Positions 57,406-64,000 of a stretch of DNA of 64,000 nucleotides are shown piece after piece. A program made the translations under genes and the position numbers. How positions within the stretch are numbered: the stretch's first letter is position 1; every line of letters begins with the position of its first letter. The notes below the pieces were generated by a model, which saw only the letters and a list, made by a program, of their open reading frames with translations, was not told the origin of the DNA and did not search any database. Origin of the DNA: Erodium maritimum (Eukaryota; Streptophyta; Magnoliopsida; Geraniales; Geraniaceae); contig OY997596.1 of the NCBI GenBank assembly GCA_963921825.1, positions 33,781,932 through 33,845,931 of the forward strand. The letters are read 5' to 3'.

Positions 57406-60400
57406 TGTCACGCCCCAATTTCAGTAAGCCGAACTCGGGACGCGAACATTTAAAATAATAAAACCTTTGAAACCTGTTTTGAAACAACACTTTAAAATCG
57501 CCATTTAATTAATCAAAATAATATTTACAACTTAAAAAAATAAGTCCCAACACGTGGACAAAAGTACAAGGTATCCGTCACTAGACTCAAAAGAAAAAAA
57601 CCCGGACTCCGCTCCTAGCTCCACAAGCTTCGAGAGCTCACCTAGTCCGTCCTGTGATCAGTACCTGTAGGAAAAGCAGCTAGGGGTGAGCGTTCGCTCA
57701 CCACCACAGATAACAGACTGACTACGACATAATTAACAGACAATGCCTGTAACACCCACAACAAACTCAACTCCGGGGATCACTGTCCCCAACCCAAGTA
57801 CTCCGACTGAACACACACCCACAATTACCTTCCTTGACCAACTCGACACCCTGACACGTAAAGTAGACCCGACACAACGATCACGACCTCTTCCAAGGAC
57901 TCAAACGAAAGCTACGCAACACCAAACAAGATCACAAAGGATCGCATACCAGCTGCTCAGTAACCTCTCCCACTCACACGAACACGGATCGGGCTAGCCA
58001 AAGAATGCTTACAACCTGTGATACTCAAACTCGGACCAGGCCATCCAAAGAATGCTTGCAACCTGTTGATACTCAAAATCGGATCAGGCTAGCCCAAGAA
58101 TGCTTACAACCTGTTGATACTCAAACTGTGCCAGGCCAGCCAAAGAATGCTTGCAACCTGTTGATACTCAAACTGTGTCAGGTCAGCCAAAGAATGCTTG
58201 CAACCTGTTGATACTCAAACTTGGTCAGGCCAGCCAAAGAATGCTTGCAACCTACCGGGATCCGCAACCACAATCACAAGCACAATCACAATCACAAGCA
58301 AGTTCAACAACCGGTAACAAGACCAGTTCAACACTCCACAGGCACTCATGGCCACATAAGACACCGACAGTAAAACACGGACTCAACAACCCCAAACCAT
58401 TCACGGGCACTCACGGCCACCCAAGACACACCAACAGTAACTCACATGCTCAACGACCCCACGGGCACTCACGGCCTCCCAAGACACACCAACAGTAACT
58501 CACGGGCTCAACAACTCCACGGCACTCACGGCCACTCAAGACACACCAACAGTATCTCACGGGCTCAACAACCCCACGGCACTCACGACCACTCAAGACA
58601 CCAGCAATAAAGCAACACGGGTTCAACAACCCAACGACACTCACGGCCACTCAAGACACCAATGATAAAGTAACACGGGTTCAACAACCCAACGTGCCCT
58701 CATGGCCACCCAAGACACCAACAATAAAGTACAGGTTCACAACCCCACGGGCACTCACTACCACCCAAAACACCAATAATAATACCACGGGCTCTCATGG
58801 CCACCCAAACACAACAATAATAACACGGGCTCTCATGGCCACCCAAACTCAACAATAATAACACGGGCTCTCATGGCCACCCAAACTCAACAATAATAAC
58901 ACGGGCCCTCATGGCCACCCAAGACGTAAATTAAACAGTCAACCTCCGAGCATGGTCATATGCCTCCAGTAATTCTAATACCGCTAAGTTCTCTGTTCCT
59001 ACGACACTAATAAGTGTCACATGCTTTTCTCATAAACGCTACAATCTCGTATCATGCTTTTGTAATATTTAAATAAACCTACTCAACCCACGACACCCCG
59101 GTGTCACATGCAATTCTACTGTTCACTTTCCCTAGTCAGGGCCGAGATCCGGCTACTTTTCCCTACCTCGTGCGTGTTCTCCCAAAAGCCGACCGACGAG
59201 CTCCGGTGTGATCTCAGTCACTCACCCAGCTTTCCCTTGCCTCGGTCCGGGGCACGATCTAAAAGAACACAATTTTAAGGCACTTAACAACTCGCAGGAA
59301 TAAACTGAAAATCATTAAACTTGATGCCCAAACTTAACCCCGATAATGTCGATCACTACCAAACTTCCCAATTACTCGACATTGTCGATAAGGGACCCGT
59401 AAAGGCCCGATTCGGCCGACATGGCGAATCTGCCCGGGTTTTGTAAATACCCTTCCGGGGCTCCAAAAATTCCCTTTTTCGTTTCTACGGTCTTAGAATA
59501 ATTCGAGGGTTCCTAGGCACTTGACGGAATCGAATTCCGACTTCCGAGTCATTTAATTAACGTTTAAAGTTTCTAAAACCCGTTAATTACAACTTTTCCA
59601 ATTTAATTTCAAATTTCGATTCGGTTGTGGATAAATGGTCCGGGGAACGTTCTAAACCACCCGAACACAAAACCCGAACACCCGAGCATGTGGGCCCCAC
59701 CCGACCCCCTTTGGCCATGGGTGGCTAGGGCCGGTTTGGGGCCGGTCCACCAAGGTGGTGGCTGGTCCTAACTCCGGCCAGCCACCCTACAAAACCGGCC
59801 AGCCACCATACACGGTGGCCGGAGCTCCCCCGAGCCTCCGGTCACGGAAAAACATTCATCTCTTCGTTCCAAAACACCTCCAACGAACCCCACACCTCAA
59901 ATCAACCAAAAACTAATAGTTTTAACCCAAACCCAAATTTTCAAACTTAACAAAATGAAAATCGGTTAGGTGCTCACCGTAGAGAATGTCGATGTGAGCT
60001 TGAATCTTCTATCGTTGAGACGATCCACCGGACGGATGATCGAGAAATGTCAAAACCCTAACAACACCTTCTCTTTTCTCTCCTTCTTCCCTTGCATTTT
60101 CTCTCTCTAAAAACCTCTCCTATTTTCACCAAAATGGCCGAACACCTCCAACACTCATCTTTGTATTTTTTCAAAACTAACACATAGCAAAAAGACCAAA
60201 ATAGCCCCCCTTTTCATTTTGTATTTTCTTTAAAGTCAAGGGCAAAGTTGTCCTCCCTTTTTCCTTCCACCACATTCATGACATGTGTCATGTGGGTCCC
60301 CCACTTTTTTGGAAAATATCTTCCAGATATTTTTACGTCAGATTCACGAAATTCGGTTGTTTCGGGCCCCGAACGGGCACTTTTTCCCAAAAATTACGAA

Positions 60401-60713
60401 ACTTCACGGGCTACAAGGAAACGGCTCAACTAAGACCGCTGCGACGACGGCTAAGCTTTTTGGATCCAAAACGGTCCTCGAATGGACCAAAACGTCGCTC
60501 GGTTGACTTTTCCAGCGAAAAGTCAACTTTTCCCAAATTGATCAGAAAGTTGCCCTGAGTCCCCCGGAGCTCACTTTGGTCGATATCGGGGTCATCTTAA
60601 GTCCGGTAAGACCCTCGGGGTCAATTTAGGTTAATTTAAGTGTCTGTCTTAAAAATTTAAATTTTCCTGTTTTTCGCAGGTTTGACTGGCGTTGACCGGA
60701 AGTGATTATTACA
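57406..60713 (-). repeat. 5' LTR of Ty3/gypsy element B (3308 bp)
   Basis: On the plus strand it runs TGTCACGCCCC to ATTATTACA. It is the inverted counterpart of the solo LTR 43956-47355 along its whole length, including both minisatellites (58000-58255 and 58320-58925), with small differences and fewer repeat units. A primer binding site adjoins, so this is a 5' LTR, but its own 3' LTR is not present in recognisable complete form. It is inserted in the C-terminal coding part of the MULE transposase. Right flank: GGGAG. Confidence 0.9.
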
Positions 60714-63228
60714 GGGAGTCTCTTGACTTGTGGTCTACCGCGCTTTAGTGGTAGTTTTGGAGGGATAACCTTCATAACTGGTTCGGAGCTAAGAGAAACC
60801 CAATCTCGTTCTACTGGTACAGGATAAAGGGTTTCAAAATAAGTCATTCTCCATAAATTCAGTGAGTAATAGTCGGAGCAGAACTGATAACAATCAAGGT
60901 TCTTCAACTTGGCAGCTGCTATTGCATGTACACAAGGCAATTTATCCAAGTCGAACACACGACATTCACACCGCTTCTCAAGTAAATTAACTATGGTCAC
61001 ATGTTTGTTACCAACAACCTGAGACTCTGACGCGTTGAGCTGTTTCACTTTCAAGTTGGCAGCAACTCGTGTCCTTACCCGAAGGACTTTCTCTGCATAT
61101 TGAGTCATCTGTGTACCTGGAGGTATACATGCAATGTGATGGCGACGTCTGTTGAACCACTCTGAAACTTTCTCCTGCATAGCATCAAGCAATGCAATGA
61201 CAGGCCACTCTCTTGACTCTTTCAATGTTGCGTTTATCGACTCCACTCCATTTGTTGTCATGATATTGTACCGAGCACCTCTGAAGTGTGCTCTAGCCCA
61301 CTGATGAAGCGCAATATTTGTTTCTTCAAGATACTGGATGACTGATGGGTAGGATTCAGTCATAATTTCGTACAGTCTGTTGAACTCAGATACCTGGTAC
61401 GCTTCAGCGCCTTTTTTGAAAGCATTTAGAAGCCCTTCTCCAGCACCAGCCTTTTTTTCCGAATGAAGTCGTACATTTCGTCCGAGATGCCACCTACAGT
61501 GTCCATGATCTGCTTTGGGATAGATCTTCAACCTCCCATTGATGATACTCTGATTCATATCAGAAAGAATTACCAATTCATCTTCATCTGGTATAAATTC
61601 TTGTAACTTCTCAAAAAACCATGTCCATGACGCATCATTCTTTGTGTCTACAATTCCCCAAGCAATAGGATATTGCTGATGATGACCATCTTGTGCGGTT
61701 GCAATAAGCATTACTCCTTTAAACCGTGTCTTCAAGAAGGTTCCATCAACCGCAATGACTTTTGTCATTGTCTTCCATCCTCGAATACATGCAGCATATG
61801 CTATAAATACATATTTTAACCTGCTTTCTTCATCCACCTTTAAATGAGTGATTGTTCCTGGATTCTTCTGTACAACCATCTCCAAATAAGCCGGAAGGAG
61901 TGCATAACTTTTCTCGGGATCCCCTCTAAGATAAAAGTTGGCAAGTCGTCTGGCCTTCCAAGCTTGCCAGTATGGTATCTCGGTGCTTGACTCAGTGTCA
62001 TTTTTCAGAAATATTTGAATTAGTCTTGGACACGGTGTCGTCTTTTGACCCGCACATTTTTGCCTCACGTATTCAGCAACATATTTAGTAATTGTTTGCC
62101 GGCGGTGGAGCTTCGTCGCATTGGCAGGGCAATGATGAGTATTGTAATATGTTCTGACGGAGAACTGCCTTGTAGTTCCAATTTTGGAGGTCCGCACTCT
62201 CCATCCACAAGGTTGGTTAGCACATTTTGCCACAAACACCGTCTTGTTAGATTTTTCAGCACGATAATCGAACCCGTCCTTCACATCAATATGTGACAAA
62301 AACGTCTGAAACTCTTCTTTCGTCTCAAATGTATCACCAACTGCTAAACCTGACCCATCTTGGAAACCGATGGAGTTTGCTTCGGCATCAAGCACTTTCG
62401 TCAGATAAAAGTGGTCTGCAGGATCAAAACTTGATCTGGATTGTTCTTGTTCTGGATACTCTTGTTCGTTTTCCATATCTTCCAATCTCACATCCTCATC
62501 CACTGCCACTTATTCCTCATCAACTTCCACACCCGCTTCCACCTCTTCCATATCATCATCATCATCATCATCAGAACTAAACTGTTCTAGAATCTCTTCT
62601 ACCCCGCCTTGCGTATCATAAATATAATCATCATCAACATAATCATCTTCAACACTTAACTCGGGAGTAGGATTTGACCCCGCTGGAGTCGCTACTGCTT
62701 CTACATCAGTTCTACCCCTACTACCAGCTCGACGTGGGAGATGCACGCGTTGCCCACCGTTGTTAACACTCATAAAATCAATGGAATCCCCCGTATTTAT
62801 TGGACTACACATGTCCCGGCCAAAGTACTCATCACATACAACGGGGGCAGCAGGAGGATTCATTTCCATTTCCCTACCACCGGTATGTTTGTTAATCACC
62901 TCCACACGCAGTATGTTGTTTCTGGTCCCAAGTCCATATTCCATAACAAAACCAAGAACAGTTTCATCGTCTTCTAAAATAACCGGATCCATTCCTCCAA
63001 CATCGTCAGGCAAGTCCGGTACTAAGTAGCTCACTTTCAATTCATTTTCATTTTTGTCCACTCCGGTCTTCTCATACAATTTATCCCATAACCTCTTCTT
63101 CAATGATGTATCTTCATCATCAAGAAGGATATTCATAGACTTTGAATTGGATGATATCCAACTATATTTCCCGTTCTCGTTCAAATATTGCCCACCATAA
63201 GAAGCATGTACTAGCACTCTAACCATTC
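60714..63228 (-). pseudogene. Mutator-like (MURA-type) transposase, one stop codon and LTR-truncated C-terminus
   Basis: It starts at the ATG 63226, just after a TTGTTGTAG acceptor (MVRVLVHASYGG). The N-terminal part has an acidic linker (SSDDDDDDDMEEVEAG) and runs into a TAA at 62510-62512. The same frame then continues unbroken for about 600 codons. Numbered from the codon at 62509, a DBD_Tnp_Mut zinc-binding domain covers about 55-127. The MULE DDE core has candidate residues Asp254 (VIAVDGT), Asp317 (ILSDMN) and Glu381 (NRLYEIM). A SWIM zinc finger lies at Cys514/Cys516/Cys526/His528 (CECRVFDLDKLPCVHA). At about residue 599 (GRPQVKRLP) the coding sequence enters the LTR, and the last 28 residues of the open frame are LTR-encoded. 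It normally cuts and pastes Mutator-like elements. A single stop and one insertion suggest fairly recent inactivation. Confidence 0.88.
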
Positions 63229-64000
63229 CTACAACAATTAGGAACATATCAATATAAAGCTACAATTTACCATAACAAATATCTATAAATATTTACAACT
63301 CGATTTTTAAACAATTTCAAACAAAAAGGCCTTTGTTTGTACATAAAGGACTTGTAAAACTATTTTCAAACAAAACCCAAAAGGGGTAAAGCCTTAAATA
63401 TACATGATTTAATAACAGATTGATACTACATTCTGATACGTAAAATACCGGATGGACACCCGTTCTAGTTTACATGAAACCAAAACGCCAAACCGACCTG
63501 GTAACAGCTCATACCAGAACGTGTCGATCTGAACTATTATCATCGGCATGGTACAAACTCGAACCACATCATCACACGAATTGGAGGTCCGAATGAAGCA
63601 ATACTAGCTCGAAATATGTTTCAAAACCATTCCATGATAACATTAAGTGCGTTTAAACATACATATTGCTCAAAATCTACAAATTAGGTCTTTCCAATTA
63701 CTTACCTCGAGCTAGGGTTTTTCTGGGCAGCCTTCAATGACAGTGGAACAATCAATTGAGCAGCTCTCACGACAAATTGAAGAAGAAACAACGGGTAGGA
63801 GGACAAACAATGCACGGGACAGCAGCAATTGAAGAAGAAAAACGAGGATGAAGGAGAAGCGAACGAGAATGGGGCAAAAATCGATTTCCCCAATTCAACT
63901 GGATTTGGCGCGAATTAACTAACGACTACTGACGTGGATTTGGCGCCAACAGGGCAAACGAAAGCTGACGTGGAACAAGAGTGAGAATAGAGTTGGGTGC
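63229..64000 (-). promoter_or_regulatory. 5' intron, untranslated exon and upstream region of the MULE transposase
   Basis: An intron of about 477 bp (63229-63705) has a CTCGAG/GTAAGTAATT donor and a TTGTTGTAG acceptor in transcript orientation. The exon upstream (from 63706) is apparently non-coding. The 63-codon ORF 63702-63893 has no domain. The sequence towards 64000 may approach the terminal inverted repeat of the Mutator-like element, but the window ends before I can see a boundary. Confidence 0.45.

Noticed and set aside
47937-60718. Reading 47942-60713 as one LTR retrotransposon with GGAAG/GGGAG duplications
   Set aside because: The end LTRs are different subfamilies, flanking genes differ, most of pol is absent and non-retroviral genes lie inside.

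Overview
This is nuclear DNA of a flowering plant, most likely a eudicot. Three things point there: an R2R3-MYB gene of the MYB5/PH4 type, GT-AG introns in several genes, and a dense, nested load of plant transposable elements. I cannot name the species. Only two genes look intact and host-like: an O-fucosyltransferase-family gene (3983-5665, minus strand, single exon) and a two-exon MYB5-like transcription factor (39514-40278, minus strand). Nearly everything else is mobile-element DNA in various states of decay.

1-7 kb: LINE remnants (including a reverse-transcriptase C-terminal piece) around the O-fucosyltransferase gene. 7.06-18.76 kb: a minus-strand Ty3/gypsy element with a chromodomain-like integrase tail. 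It has a complete 3' LTR (7064-9612), a polypurine tract, a decayed gag-pol, a primer binding site for initiator tRNA-Met and a truncated 5' LTR. That LTR is fused to an inverted partial LTR (17530-18764), giving a fold-back junction. 18.8-23.7 kb: a decayed PIF/Harbinger locus with transposase on the minus strand, a Myb/SANT-like ORF1 on the plus strand and a small MITE between them.

24-38 kb: AT-rich, gene-poor sequence with a tandem duplication and a Copia-type LTR. It also holds three cleanly bounded insertions. One is a LINE-type element carrying only ORF1 (DUF4283-like) with a 16-bp target duplication. One is a 1.34-kb non-autonomous hAT element with a perfect 8-bp duplication. One is a 1.09-kb inverted-repeat element with an 8-bp duplication. 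Beside the hAT element lies a roughly 130-bp broken copy of the MYB5 terminal exon.

42-64 kb: a nested stack. A CACTA element (subterminal repeats 42.3-42.85 kb, Transposase_24-like exons) is split by a 3.4-kb solo LTR with perfect 5-bp TTCTC duplications. A second, truncated LTR interrupts another exon of the same gene. Next come a decayed DUF1985-Ulp1 (C48) protease gene in which the expected catalytic cysteine reads serine, an acidic ORF of unknown function behind a TATA box, and remnants of a Ty3/gypsy leader and protease. A 3.3-kb LTR then cuts the end of a Mutator-like (MURA) transposase that has one in-frame stop. The LTRs belong to related subfamilies. They share a short perfect or near-perfect hairpin followed by a splice-acceptor-like tract, and they differ in the minisatellites they carry.

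I see no CRISPR array, rRNA gene or convincing tRNA gene. No clearly new biological system is evident. The best leads are the conserved LTR hairpin module, the unknown acidic ORF, the ORF1-only retroposon and the MYB5 exon fragment.
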